From: Blastococcus sp. CT_GayMR20
GTDB lineage: Bacteria; Actinomycetota; Actinomycetes; Mycobacteriales; Geodermatophilaceae
Assembly: GCF_004570345.1 (NCBI RefSeq)
Contig: NZ_SPQM01000009.1
Location: 13,572-77,571 of the forward strand
Length of the DNA stretch: 64,000 nucleotides
Direction of reading: 5' to 3'
The translations under genes and the position numbers were made by a program. Below, in pieces: positions 32,399 through 42,221 of the stretch; the first letter of the stretch is position 1; each line of letters opens with the position of its first letter. The notes beneath the pieces were generated by a model. That model did not search any database. It was not told the DNA's origin and was given only the letters and a program-made list of their open reading frames with translations.

Positions 32399-33031
32399 TC
32401 ACGCGGCGAGCCGGGTCTCCGCCGCGGCGGAGGAGCGCCGGGAGGCGAGCGCCAGCCCGAGGCGGATGTGGGCGGCGGCGAAGATGACGACGGCCACCTT
32501 CCCGGCGACCGGCAGGAACGGCCCCTCCAGGGCGGCGAACAGCACCGTGCCGACGGCGAGCAGGATGCCGGCGCCGCGTGGCAGGACGCGGGCCCGTTCG
32601 ACCGCGAGCCCCATGAGGACCAGGCCGAGGAACCACAGCCCCGCGAGCGCCCCCGTGGAGCGCAGACCCACGGATCCGAGCAGCGGTCCCCCCAGGTCCA
32701 GCAGCTCGGGGTGCTCTCGCGCGATACCCGGGAAGAGGAACGCCTCGGCGAGGAAGAGCCCCGCGGCGACCACGACGCCCGGCACCGCCAGCACGGCTCC
32801 GCACAGCCCGAGGTTCCCGAGCCTCGATCCGTACGTGGCGATCAGTCCGGCCAGGCCGAGGACGGTCAGGATCCCGGCGAGGACCAGCGCGACGTGCAGC
32901 GCCGGCCACACCCACTGGCGGGAGGCCTCCGCGAAGCCGATGTCGAGGGCGTTCGGATGCACCAGCTCGGACAGGAAGAGCACCCCGGCGGCGATCCAGC
33001 ATGCGCCGGCCCAGCGGGCGACGGTGTCCAC
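32399..33031 (-). CDS. Hypothetical multi-spanning membrane protein (right-arm copy)
   Basis: Identical to 17399-18031: GTG start with a strong GAGGGGAGGA ribosome site, about six hydrophobic segments, family unassigned. Confidence 0.6.
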   Translation of the reverse strand: MDTVARWAGACWIAAGVLFLSELVHPNALDIGFAEASRQWVWPALHVALVLAGILTVLGLAGLIATYGSRLGNLGLCGAVLAVPGVVVAAGLFLAEAFLFPGIAREHPELLDLGGPLLGSVGLRSTGALAGLWFLGLVLMGLAVERARVLPRGAGILLAVGTVLFAALEGPFLPVAGKVAVVIFAAAHIRLGLALASRRSSAAAETRLAA

Positions 33032-33090
33032 GACTCCTCCCCTCGGTGGGGAGGTCCATGGTCGCGCTCCGTCCCGCGCTGGGACAGCCC

Positions 33091-36000
33091 TCAGGCGATG
33101 AGCTGGTCGATCGCCTTGTAGACCCGCTGCTCGGAGATCGGCCGCGGAGTGCCGATGCCCTGGGCGAAGAGTCCGACGCGCAGCTCCTCGATCATCCAGC
33201 GGATGCGGGCCACGGGGTCGTCGGGCCCACCGGTGGAGGGCACCTGCGCCCGCAGCTGGTCGTACTCGGCCGTCACGGCGGTGACCTGCCGCATCCAGAG
33301 CTCGTCGCGGGCGGCGTTGGCCGGCAGCTTGTCCAGCCGGTACCGCATGGCCTTCAGGTAGCGGACGACGTCGGGCAGCCGGCGCCGCCCGGTCGCGGCG
33401 ACGAACCCGCGGTGCAGCAGCCCGCCCATCTGGCGGCGGAGATCGGCGATCGCCGCCTCGGGCACCCGTCGTCCCGGCGCCGCACCGATGGCGACCGCCA
33501 CCTCGCGGGCCTCGGTGAGCACGGCCTCGACCTTCTGCACGGCGTCGACCGTCAGCCGGTGCAGGTCGGTCTTCGCGGCGGCCACCAGGGCCGCGAAGGC
33601 GGCCGCGTCGCGCGGCGGACCGCCGGCGGCGGCGATCAGTTCGTCGGCGGCCGCGTCCACGCAGTCGGCGACGAGGTCGGGGATCTCACCGTCCGGGTTG
33701 AACTGGAGCGCGAGCCTGGTGCGGGGGGACAGCGTCCTGACCACCTGCTTGACCGGTGACCCCGCGACGAGCACCAGCAGCCGTCGCGCACCGCGCCAGG
33801 TGAGCCGGGTGGCCTCCGCTTCGGTGGCGACCACGCGGATGCCGACGGTCTCCCCCTCGTCGACGAGCGCCGGGTACGCGGTCACGAGGTGGCCGCCGCG
33901 CTGGACCTCGACCGTGCGGGGCAGGTCGCCGATCGTCCAGTCGGTGAGGCGGCTCCGCTCGAGGTCCGAGGCCGCGCGGGCCAGGCTCGCCCGCGCCGTC
34001 GGTGCGACCTGCGCCTTGAGCGCGGCGAGGTCCTTCCCCACGGCCAGCGGTCGCTGCTGGTCGTCGAGCACCCGGAACGTCGCGCGCAGGTAGTCGGGCA
34101 CCTGGTCCGGCGCCCACGCGTCCGGCGGGATCGTCACCGCCGTGGCGCGGCGCAGCTCGCGCTCGAGCGCCGGCAGCAGCGGCTCGCCGGGGTCGACGTG
34201 CGGGAGGACCTCGCGCACCCGGTCGGGGATCGGGACCAGCCCGCGGCGCACCTGCTTGGGCAGGGTGCGCAGCAGGGCGGTCACGAGTTCCTCGCGCAGC
34301 CCCGGCACGGTGAAGGCCAGCGACTCCCCCGAGGTCCGCTGAGCGACCCCGTCGAGGACGGCCAGCGGCACGTCGACCGTGACGCCGTCCTCGGCCGCCC
34401 CGGGGGCGAACGCGTAGGAGAGCGGCAGCGTCAGCCCCTGCGAGAGCTCCACCTCGTCGGGGTAGTCCTCGACCCGCACCTGACCGGCCGCGGCCGCGTT
34501 GGTGAGCATCTCGGGGGTGAAGCTGAGCAGGTCGGGCCGGTCGCGCCGCGCGGTCTTCCACCAGCGGTCGAAGTGCCGGGTCGACACGACGTCGGCGGGG
34601 AGCCGCGCGTCGTAGAGCTCGAACAACGTCTCCTCGTCGACCCGGATGTCCCGCCGGCGGGCCCGCTCCTCCAGCGCCGCCACCTGCTCGATCGCGCGCT
34701 GGTTGTCGGCCCAGAAGCGGTGGTGCGTCGTCCACTCCCCCTCGACGAGGGCGTGCCGGATGAACAGCTCCCGGGATATGACGGGGTCGATGGACCCGTA
34801 CTGCACGCGGCGGCCCACCACGAGCGGCAGTCCGTAGAGGGTGACCCGCTCGGTCGCGACGACCGATCCCCGTTTGGCGTCCCAGCGGGGCTCGGAGTAC
34901 TGCCGCTTGACCAGGTGCCCGGCGAGCCGCTCGACCGTCTCGGGATCGATGCGGGCCACGGTGCGGGCGAACAGCCGGCTGGTCTCGACGAGCTCGGCGG
35001 CCACCACCCATCGGGGGGGCTTCTTGGCCAACGGCGTGCCGGGCGCGATGACGAACCGGGTGTTGCGCGTCCCGAGGTACTCGCGGCTCGGCTTCTTGTC
35101 GCCCTTGGCCGGTTCCGCCTGCATCCCCACGTGCGACAGAAGGCCGGCGAGCAACGCCGCGTGGATGCCCTTCTCGTCCGGCTCGGCGGCCGGTTCGCCG
35201 AGGGTCATCCCGAGGCGCCGGGCGGTGCCCCTCAGCTGGCCGTGCAGGTCCTGCCACTCACGGATCCGGAGGTAGTGCAGGAACTCGCGCTTGACCGTGC
35301 GGCGGAACTGGTTGCCGCTCAGGGCGTCCTGCTGCTCGCCGAGGTAGCGCCAGAGGTTCAGCAGCGCCAGGAAGTCGGAGGTCTCGTCGGCGAAGCGCGC
35401 GTGCAGCTGGTCGGCTGCCTGCTGGTGCTCGCTCGGCCGTTCGCGCGGGTCCTGGATGGTCAGCCCCGCGGCGATGACCAGGACCTCCTCGAGAACGCCA
35501 CGCTCGTTCGCCTCGACCACCATGCGGGCCATGCGCGGGTCCAGCGGGAGGGCGGCGAGTGCCCGGCCGGTCGCGGTGAGCTTCCCGTGCTCGTCGAGGG
35601 CGTGCAGCTCCTCGAGCAGGGCGAGTCCGTCGGCGACGGCCCGGCGGTCCGGCGGGTCGACGAACGGGAAGTCCTCGACGTCCCCGAGGTCGAGGGCCGC
35701 CATCTGCAGCAGGACCGAGGCCAGGTTGGTGCGCAGGATCTCCGGGTCGGTGAACTCCGGCCGCGCCTCGAAGTCGGCCTCGGTGTAGAGCCGGATGGCG
35801 ATGCCGGGGCCCAGCCGCCCGCACCGGCCGGAGCGCTGCCGGGCCGACGCCTGGCTGACCGCCTCGATGGGCAGCCGCTGCACCTTCGTCCGGTGGCTGT
35901 ACCGGGAGATGCGCGCCGTCCCCGGGTCGATCACGTAGCGGATGCCCGGCACGGTCAGCGAGGTCTCGGCGACGTTGGTGGCCAGCACGACCCGCCGTCC

Positions 36001-37029
36001 GGAATGGGGGGCGAAGACCTTGTGCTGGTTGGCGGCGGACAGTCGCGAGTACAGGGGGACGATCTCGGTGAACGGCAGGGCGCGTTCGCCGAGTGCGTCC
36101 TGGGTGTCGCGGATCTCCCGCTCGCCGGCCAGGAACACGAGGATGTCCCCCGGCCCCTCGGCGACCAGCTCGTCGACGGCGTCGACGATCGCGCTGACCT
36201 GGTCGCGGTCGGGATCGGCGTCCTCGTCGTCCGGGTCGACCACCGGCCGGTACCGCACCTCGACGGGATAGGTCCGCCCGCTGACCTCGACGACCGGCGC
36301 CCCCGCGAAGTGGGCCGCCACCCGCTCCACGTCGATCGTGGCCGAGGTGATGACGAGCTTCAGGTCGGGACGGCGGGGCAGCAGCTGGGCGAGGTAGCCC
36401 AGCAGGAAGTCGATGTTGAGGCTCCGCTCGTGCGCCTCGTCGAGGATGATCGTGTCGTACTGGCGCAGCAGCCGGTCGTGGGCGATCTCGGCGAGCAGGA
36501 CGCCGTCGGTCATCAGTTTCACCAGCGTGCCGTCGGAGACGTTGTCGCTGAACCGCATCTTGAAGCCCACGACGTCGCCGAGCGGGGTGTCCAGCTCCTC
36601 GGCGATCCGCTCCGCGACGCTGCGAGCGGCGATGCGGCGCGGCTGGGTGTGCCCGATGCGGCCACGCACCCCGCGGCCCAGCTCCAGCGCGATCTTCGGC
36701 AGCTGGGTCGTCTTGCCCGAGCCGGTCTCCCCGGCGACGACGACCACCTGGGCGTCGCGCAGAGCCGCGGCGATGTCCTCCCTGCGCCGGCTCACCGGCA
36801 GCTCGTCGGGATAGCTGATCACCGGGACGGCAGCCCGCCGGCGCGCGATGCGGGCCTCGGCGGTGGCGACGTCGGCCGCGATCCGCTCGCGCTGCCGCTC
36901 GCGGGCGTGCGGGTCGCGCGTCGTCCGCAGGCCGTCCAGGCGCCGGCGCAGCCGGTGCTCGTCCGCGAGGGTCAGCTCCGGCAGCCGCGCCCGGAGATCC
37001 CCGACGGGGTCGCTGTGCGAAGCGCTCAC
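33091..37029 (-). CDS. hrpA: ATP-dependent RNA helicase HrpA (right-arm copy)
   Basis: Identical over all 1312 residues to 13401-17339, including the Walker A and DEAH motifs. The identity of a 3.9-kb gene with no silent or indel change visible at coordinate level is a strong sign that the two arms are one sequence copied very recently or artificially. Confidence 0.95.
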   Translation of the reverse strand: MSASHSDPVGDLRARLPELTLADEHRLRRRLDGLRTTRDPHARERQRERIAADVATAEARIARRRAAVPVISYPDELPVSRRREDIAAALRDAQVVVVAGETGSGKTTQLPKIALELGRGVRGRIGHTQPRRIAARSVAERIAEELDTPLGDVVGFKMRFSDNVSDGTLVKLMTDGVLLAEIAHDRLLRQYDTIILDEAHERSLNIDFLLGYLAQLLPRRPDLKLVITSATIDVERVAAHFAGAPVVEVSGRTYPVEVRYRPVVDPDDEDADPDRDQVSAIVDAVDELVAEGPGDILVFLAGEREIRDTQDALGERALPFTEIVPLYSRLSAANQHKVFAPHSGRRVVLATNVAETSLTVPGIRYVIDPGTARISRYSHRTKVQRLPIEAVSQASARQRSGRCGRLGPGIAIRLYTEADFEARPEFTDPEILRTNLASVLLQMAALDLGDVEDFPFVDPPDRRAVADGLALLEELHALDEHGKLTATGRALAALPLDPRMARMVVEANERGVLEEVLVIAAGLTIQDPRERPSEHQQAADQLHARFADETSDFLALLNLWRYLGEQQDALSGNQFRRTVKREFLHYLRIREWQDLHGQLRGTARRLGMTLGEPAAEPDEKGIHAALLAGLLSHVGMQAEPAKGDKKPSREYLGTRNTRFVIAPGTPLAKKPPRWVVAAELVETSRLFARTVARIDPETVERLAGHLVKRQYSEPRWDAKRGSVVATERVTLYGLPLVVGRRVQYGSIDPVISRELFIRHALVEGEWTTHHRFWADNQRAIEQVAALEERARRRDIRVDEETLFELYDARLPADVVSTRHFDRWWKTARRDRPDLLSFTPEMLTNAAAAGQVRVEDYPDEVELSQGLTLPLSYAFAPGAAEDGVTVDVPLAVLDGVAQRTSGESLAFTVPGLREELVTALLRTLPKQVRRGLVPIPDRVREVLPHVDPGEPLLPALERELRRATAVTIPPDAWAPDQVPDYLRATFRVLDDQQRPLAVGKDLAALKAQVAPTARASLARAASDLERSRLTDWTIGDLPRTVEVQRGGHLVTAYPALVDEGETVGIRVVATEAEATRLTWRGARRLLVLVAGSPVKQVVRTLSPRTRLALQFNPDGEIPDLVADCVDAAADELIAAAGGPPRDAAAFAALVAAAKTDLHRLTVDAVQKVEAVLTEAREVAVAIGAAPGRRVPEAAIADLRRQMGGLLHRGFVAATGRRRLPDVVRYLKAMRYRLDKLPANAARDELWMRQVTAVTAEYDQLRAQVPSTGGPDDPVARIRWMIEELRVGLFAQGIGTPRPISEQRVYKAIDQLIA

Positions 37030-37128
37030 GGGCGGTCTCGGGTTCCTCTCCGGGCGGGGCGGGTAGCTGGCGGGCGGCTCCAGGATCCCATCCGGCGCCG
37101 GTCGCGTCGGTCGGGCGGATCACATTGA

Positions 37129-37175
37129 TTGCGCCGCGCAACTGATTGCGTGCGTCCTACAACCGGTTGTACGGT
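37129..37175 (+). promoter_or_regulatory. marR-efflux promoter and operators (right-arm copy)
   Basis: -35 TTGCGT at 37146-37151 and -10 TACGGT at 37170-37175. Operator palindrome TACAACCGGTTGTA at 37158-37171. Second palindrome TTGCGC-C-GCGCAA at 37129-37141. Confidence 0.75.
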
Positions 37176-37204
37176 GCAATTCTTCCTTCGTCCTCCGGAG
37201 CCGC

Positions 37205-37735
37205 ATGTCCGTCGCCGATGCACCGCGAGCCGCCGCGGACCCCGTCGACCGGGTCGCCCTGGTGCGCACCCTGGGCGAGCAGCTGCCCCGCTTCATGCGA
37301 CTGATCCACGCGCTCAAGAGCCAGCTGGCGCGGACCGACAACCGCGACCGGGCCGCCCACGTGCTGCTCTTCCCGCTCGTCCGGCTGGGTCCGCTGCGTC
37401 AGGGAGCGCTCGCCGAGCTCGTGCACGCCGACCCCTCCACCGTGAGCCGGCACGTCGCGGCACTGGTCGAGCAGGGCCTGGTCCGGCGGGTCGCCGACGA
37501 ATCCGACGGCCGGGCCAGCCGCCTGGTGGTCACCGACGCGGGTCACGCCGCGCTCGACGCGCTCCGCCGCGAGCGGGAGAACCACCTCGAGCACGTGCTG
37601 TCCGCATGGGACGACGGCGACCTCGCCGCGTTCACCGGCCTGTTCGGCCGCCTCCTCGACGACCTGACCGCCAGCCTGCCCGGGAACCCCGAGGCCGGCG
37701 GCACCTCTTCCCTCGACCCGAGAGAGATCCGATGA
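37205..37735 (+). CDS. MarR-family repressor (right-arm copy)
   Basis: Identical to 12695-13225. Overlaps the downstream efflux gene by 4 bp. Confidence 0.92.
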   Translation: MSVADAPRAAADPVDRVALVRTLGEQLPRFMRLIHALKSQLARTDNRDRAAHVLLFPLVRLGPLRQGALAELVHADPSTVSRHVAALVEQGLVRRVADESDGRASRLVVTDAGHAALDALRRERENHLEHVLSAWDDGDLAAFTGLFGRLLDDLTASLPGNPEAGGTSSLDPREIR

Positions 37736-39498
37736 GCCAGTCCACCCGCACCAACGCGGCCGACCGCCGGGACGCCCGCGCGGCGGCCGCCGCCCCGGAC
37801 GCCACCGGTGCGTTCACCCACCGGCAGATCCTCACCATCCTGGGCGGCCTGCTGCTCGGCATGTTCCTCGCCGCGCTGGACCAGACCGTCGTCTCGACGG
37901 CCATCCGGACGATCGCCGACGACCTGAACGGTTACGACCTCCAGGCCTGGGCGACGACGTCCTTCCTGATCACCTCGACGATCGCCACGCCGCTCTACGG
38001 CAAGCTGTCGGACCTCTACGGACGGCGGCCGTTCTACCTCTTCGCCATCGGGGTCTTCGTCGTCGGCTCGATGCTCTGCGGGCTGGCCGACTCGATGTAC
38101 CAGCTGGCCGTCTACCGGGCCGTCCAGGGCATCGGCGCCGGTGGCCTGATGTCGCTGGCCCTGGCGATCATCGGCGACATCGTGCCGCCGCGGGAGCGCT
38201 CCCGGTACCAGGGCTTCTTCATGGCGGTGTTCGGCACCTCGAGCGTGCTGGGACCGGTCATCGGCGGCTTCCTGGCCGGCCAGGACTCGCTGCTGGGCAT
38301 CACCGGCTGGCGCTGGATCTTCTACGTCAACGTGCCTCTGGGCCTGCTCGCGTTCGCCGTGGTGTGGCGGGTCCTGCACCTGCCACACCAGCGCCGCGAC
38401 CACCGCATCGACTGGCCCGGCGCGCTCGCGCTGGTCACCTGCCTGGTGCCGCTGCTGATCATCGCCGAGCAGGGACGCACGTGGGGCTGGGACTCCGGCC
38501 GGGCACTGCTCTGCTACGCCATCGGCGCCGTCGGCTTCCTTCTGTTCGTGCTCGCCGAGCGGGCCTACCAGGACGACGCCCTGCTCCCGCTGCGGCTGTT
38601 CACGAACCGCAGCTTCGCCGTGGGCAGTGTCGGCAGCATCGTGCTCGGTGCCGGCATGTTCGGCGGCATCCTGCTGCTCCCGCAGTACCTGCAGATCGTG
38701 CACGGCTCGAGCCCGACGGTCGCCGGGCTGCAGATGATCCCGCTGGTCGCCGGCATCATGACCGGCGCGATGAGCTCGGGCATCGCGATCAGCAGGACGG
38801 GCAAGTACAAGGTGTTCCCGCTGGTCGGGATCGTGTTCATCGTCGTCGCGCTGGTCTCGATGTCACTGGTCCTCGAGGCCGACACGTCGGTGTGGACCCT
38901 CGTGCCGTTCATGGTCCTCATGGGCGTGGGCCTCGGCTTCAACTTCCAGCCGGTGATCCTCGCCGTCCAGAACGCCGTCTCCCCCCGGGAGATGGGGGTC
39001 GCCACGTCGTCGGTCACGTTCTTCCGCCAGATGGGCGGCACGATCGGCGTCGCGGCGTTCCTGTCGATCCTGTTCACCCGGCTGCCCACCGACATCGGCA
39101 GCCGCATCGCCGAGACGGCCGCGGCCGACCCGGAGGCCGCCGCTCAGGCCGCACAGCTGCAGGCGCAGGGGGTGGACGAGGTCCTCGCGGACACGACGGG
39201 CATCGCGAACTTCCCGCTGCTCGTCGAGCCGTTCCGCGAGGGCTTCACCGCATCGATCGACCTGGTGTTCCTCGTCGCGGCGGCCGTGGTGGCGATCGGC
39301 TTCTTCGTGCTGATCTTCCTGCCGCAGCTCCCGCTCAGCGACAAGTCGGGCATCCAGGCACTTCAGGAGGACGGGGCGCAGCCCGGCACCGCGGTGACCC
39401 CGGACGTCCCGGCCGACCAGCCGACGCAGTCGGTGGGAGCCTCGGCGCCGACGTCGACCGCGCCACCCGCGGGGACGGCGGAGGACCCGCGCCGCTGA
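37732..39498 (+). CDS. DHA2-family MFS efflux transporter (right-arm copy)
   Basis: Identical to 10932-12698: ATG at 37732 inside the ATGA overlap with marR, followed by the 16-bp-stem terminator at 39512-39549. Confidence 0.92.
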   Translation: MSQSTRTNAADRRDARAAAAAPDATGAFTHRQILTILGGLLLGMFLAALDQTVVSTAIRTIADDLNGYDLQAWATTSFLITSTIATPLYGKLSDLYGRRPFYLFAIGVFVVGSMLCGLADSMYQLAVYRAVQGIGAGGLMSLALAIIGDIVPPRERSRYQGFFMAVFGTSSVLGPVIGGFLAGQDSLLGITGWRWIFYVNVPLGLLAFAVVWRVLHLPHQRRDHRIDWPGALALVTCLVPLLIIAEQGRTWGWDSGRALLCYAIGAVGFLLFVLAERAYQDDALLPLRLFTNRSFAVGSVGSIVLGAGMFGGILLLPQYLQIVHGSSPTVAGLQMIPLVAGIMTGAMSSGIAISRTGKYKVFPLVGIVFIVVALVSMSLVLEADTSVWTLVPFMVLMGVGLGFNFQPVILAVQNAVSPREMGVATSSVTFFRQMGGTIGVAAFLSILFTRLPTDIGSRIAETAAADPEAAAQAAQLQAQGVDEVLADTTGIANFPLLVEPFREGFTASIDLVFLVAAAVVAIGFFVLIFLPQLPLSDKSGIQALQEDGAQPGTAVTPDVPADQPTQSVGASAPTSTAPPAGTAEDPRR

Positions 39499-39511
39499 GC
39501 ACCACCGCTCC

Positions 39512-39549
39512 CTGAGGGCTGCCTCTCACGTCGGAGAGGCAGCCCTCAG
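39512..39549. terminator. Bidirectional hairpin terminator (right-arm copy)
   Basis: Perfect 16-bp stem with a 6-nt loop between the efflux gene and the HNH 3' stub. Confidence 0.8.
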
Positions 39550-39572
39550 CGCGTTCCCATGACGGGCGGGGG

Positions 39573-39711
39573 CTACACGAGCACCGGTGAAGGAAGAAGG
39601 ATCTCGGTGTCGTCGGGGCGGTAGGTGCGCCATCGGCCGTCGGGTGGTCGTTCGACCCGGAATCCGTGGTGGACCTTGGTGTGATGGCGTTCGCAGAGCA
39701 GCGCGGAGTTT
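39573..39711 (-). pseudogene. DUF222/HNH endonuclease 3' part (right-arm copy)
   Basis: Identical to 10719-10857; carries the LLCERHH half of the HNH motif, separated from its 5' part by the integrated element. Confidence 0.9.
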
Positions 39712-39715
39712 GCGA
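39712..39715. other. attR core (right-arm copy)
   Basis: Integrase-proximal core; the integrase ATG is 20 nt away at 39736. Confidence 0.8.
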
Positions 39716-39735
39716 CGCTTCGCTAATCTGCCCCC

Positions 39736-41133
39736 ATGTCAGGGGTCAGAGCAGCGGCGGTCTACGCGCGGATCAGTAGCGACACAGAGGGCAAGGCCCT
39801 GGGCGTTACGCGCCAGCTGGAGGACTGCCGCCGCCTGGCCGCACAGCTGGGCTGGACCATCGCCCAGGAGTACGTGGACAACGACCTGTCGGCCTACTCC
39901 GGCAAGCGCCGCCCGGCCTACCAGCAGCTGCTGACGGACGTAGCGGACGGCCTGCGGGACGCGGTGATCTGCTACCACGTTGACCGGCTGACCCGCCGAC
40001 CGGTGGAGTTGGAGCAGTTCGTCACCACCGTGGACGCCGCCGGAGTGCGGCAGGTCCGGTTCGTGTCCGGGGACATGGACCTCGGCACCGGGGACGGGCT
40101 GCTGATCGGAAGGATCATGGCGGCAGTGGCAGCGAATGAGTCAGCGGCCAAGAGCCGCCGCATGCGGCGCAAGTGGGAGCAGACCGCCGCCCAAGGGGTG
40201 CCGCATGGCGGCAGCGTCCGGCCGTTCGGATACGAGGCCGACCGGATCACCGTCCGCCCGGAGGAAGCCGAGGTCATCCGACAGCTGGTCGCCCGCTATC
40301 TGGCCGGGGAGAGCCTGCGGTCGCTGTGCACCTGGCTGACAGATCAGAGTGTGTCCACGGTGACCGGCGGCGAGTGGCGGTCACCCACGCTGCGCGGGCT
40401 GCTGCGCTCTGGCCGGATCGCCGGGCTGCGCGAGTACCGCGGCGAGGTCGTCGGCCCGGCGCAGTGGGCGCCGATCATCGATCCGGCCGATCGGGACCGA
40501 GTGCTGGCCCGCATGGCCGAGCGGGTGGCCAGCGGACGGCGGACCCCTCGCCGCTATGTCCTGTCGGGGCTGCTGCGGTGCGGAAAGTGCGGCGGCAAGC
40601 TCTACGCCTCCCGGCGCGAGACGTCCCGCCGCTACGTGTGCCTCCCCGGACCCGACCACGGCGGCTGCGGGCGCCTCACCGTCGTCGCTGAGCCCCTCGA
40701 GGCCATGCTGGTGGAGGCCGTCATGCAACGCTTGGACGGCCCGGAGCTGGCCGACACGCTGGCCGGCCGGCGCAGCGACTCCGCCGCCGCCGAGCTCAGC
40801 GACGGCCTGGCCGGCGACCAGGAGCAGCTCGACGAGCTGGCGGTGATGTTCGGCAAGCAGGAGATCAGCGCGCGCGAGTGGCGCGCGGCCCGCGAGCCGA
40901 TCGAGCGGCGCATTCATGACCGGCAGCGTCGTCTATCGGCCCTGACGCAGACCGACGCCCTGACCGGCCTGCCGGGCAACGGCGGGCAGCTCCGCGACCA
41001 GTGGGAGTCCCTGAGCCTGTCCCGGCAGGCAGCGATCGTCGGAGCGGTGCTCGACCACGCGGTGATAGAGGCCGGTCAGCTAGGAGCGCGATCGCTGGAC
41101 CCGTCCCGAGTGCGGGCGGTCTGGCGGCTGTGA
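39736..41133 (+). CDS. Large serine recombinase / integrase (right-arm copy)
   Basis: Identical to 9297-10694. TAATCT at 39724-39729 is followed by 6 nt and the ATG, a leaderless layout placing the promoter next to the att core. Any -35 contact would fall in host DNA and would change on excision. Confidence 0.95.
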   Translation: MSGVRAAAVYARISSDTEGKALGVTRQLEDCRRLAAQLGWTIAQEYVDNDLSAYSGKRRPAYQQLLTDVADGLRDAVICYHVDRLTRRPVELEQFVTTVDAAGVRQVRFVSGDMDLGTGDGLLIGRIMAAVAANESAAKSRRMRRKWEQTAAQGVPHGGSVRPFGYEADRITVRPEEAEVIRQLVARYLAGESLRSLCTWLTDQSVSTVTGGEWRSPTLRGLLRSGRIAGLREYRGEVVGPAQWAPIIDPADRDRVLARMAERVASGRRTPRRYVLSGLLRCGKCGGKLYASRRETSRRYVCLPGPDHGGCGRLTVVAEPLEAMLVEAVMQRLDGPELADTLAGRRSDSAAAELSDGLAGDQEQLDELAVMFGKQEISAREWRAAREPIERRIHDRQRRLSALTQTDALTGLPGNGGQLRDQWESLSLSRQAAIVGAVLDHAVIEAGQLGARSLDPSRVRAVWRL

Positions 41134-41312
41134 CGCCGACCGGGGCCGCCCCTTCCCGCGCTTCGCGCGGTTCGGGGTCTGCCCACCGGCGGCGGCAACA
41201 GCGCCGCCACCTGCCCGAGCACCTGCGGATCGGTCACGCGGACCGGCACACCCTGCGCGGCGCAGGACTCGGCCAGCCACTCGGCCACCTGGGCCGGGGT
41301 CAGCTTGGCCAC
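41076..41312 (-). CDS. Small hypothetical protein of the element (right-arm copy)
   Basis: Identical to 9118-9354; overlaps the 3' end of the integrase gene by 58 bp in convergent orientation. Confidence 0.4.
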   Translation of the reverse strand: MAKLTPAQVAEWLAESCAAQGVPVRVTDPQVLGQVAALLPPPVGRPRTARSAGRGGPGRRHSRQTARTRDGSSDRAPS

Positions 41313-41551
41313 GTCGGCCCGTTCGGGGACGTGGAGGAACAGTTGCGGTGCACGACGCGCTCCGGGGCATCGATCCAGTAAGGGATCGACCCCGGCGCCT
41401 ACGCCCTCGGCTCGTTTCCTGCTCCGGCATCAGCAGGGTGCCGCCCACTCGACTGACTTTGTCGATGGACACGGGGATTGGGGTCCAGTCCGCCAGCGGG
41501 CCCGAGTGGGTGGCCCGGCAGCTCTTCCGCGTCCTCCGCAGGCTAGCGCGA

Positions 41552-41953
41552 CTAGGCGAAGCGCTTCGCCGCACCCTGCCGAGTCATGCCAAGGGCCAGG
41601 CCGACCTCTTCCCAGGTGGCTCCGTGGGCTCTCGCCCGCCCGACGCTCTTCGTCAACTCGCGCTCTGCGCGCATGACGACGACGCGGGCCGCGACCACGT
41701 CCTGCAACAGGTAGGGCACCCGACCGCGCCGCCAGGTAGCGGTCCGGACGGAGCCGCGCCGAGTCGATGCCGGGGCGTCGTCCGCGTCGTCGTCCTGGGC
41801 TTCTACCAGCGCATTCTCGTCTGAGGCGTCTGCGTCGGAAGCCTCTTCAGCAGGGGGAAGCTGGGCGGGAAACGACGGGCGCGCTTCGCGCGCCGCCGGT
41901 GGCGTCGGGCGCCTCTGCGGTTGCCTCGGCTTTCGCCGCGCTGACTGGGGCAT
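41552..41953 (-). CDS. Small HTH protein of the element (right-arm copy)
   Basis: Identical to 8477-8878. Start at the ATG complementary to 41951-41953. Confidence 0.65.
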   Translation of the reverse strand: MPQSARRKPRQPQRRPTPPAAREARPSFPAQLPPAEEASDADASDENALVEAQDDDADDAPASTRRGSVRTATWRRGRVPYLLQDVVAARVVVMRAERELTKSVGRARAHGATWEEVGLALGMTRQGAAKRFA

Positions 41954-42140
41954 ACGCGAGGATAGCGCAACCACAGTTACCAAGGCGGGGGAGTTATTCG
42001 CGGGGTTACCAAGGGCGCCTCCGGCGCCTGTGCCGTCCCCGACACGGGGCAGGCGGCCGTCAAGGGCGCTCCGCGCCGCTACGCGGTGCCTCCGGCACCC
42101 TTGACCGCCGCCGTCGGGCGGCGGTTCGCGAAGTGGCGCG
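41954..42140. other. Structured gene-free region of the element (right-arm copy)
   Basis: Mirror of 8290-8476, with the same covarying mini-hairpins at 42014-42028 and 42085-42099 and the two decamer repeats. Confidence 0.45.
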
Positions 42141-42169
42141 ACCGCAACGGGCAGTTGCGGGTCCGGGGG

Positions 42170-42210
42170 AAAGAACGCCCCCGACCCCCACCCGCCAAGC
42201 GGTCGGGGCG
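42170..42210 (-). terminator. Terminator after the RelA/SpoT-domain gene (right-arm copy)
   Basis: GC stem followed by TTCTTT when read on the minus strand, 12 nt after the stop codon. Confidence 0.6.
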
Positions 42211-42221
42211 AAGGGTCGCCG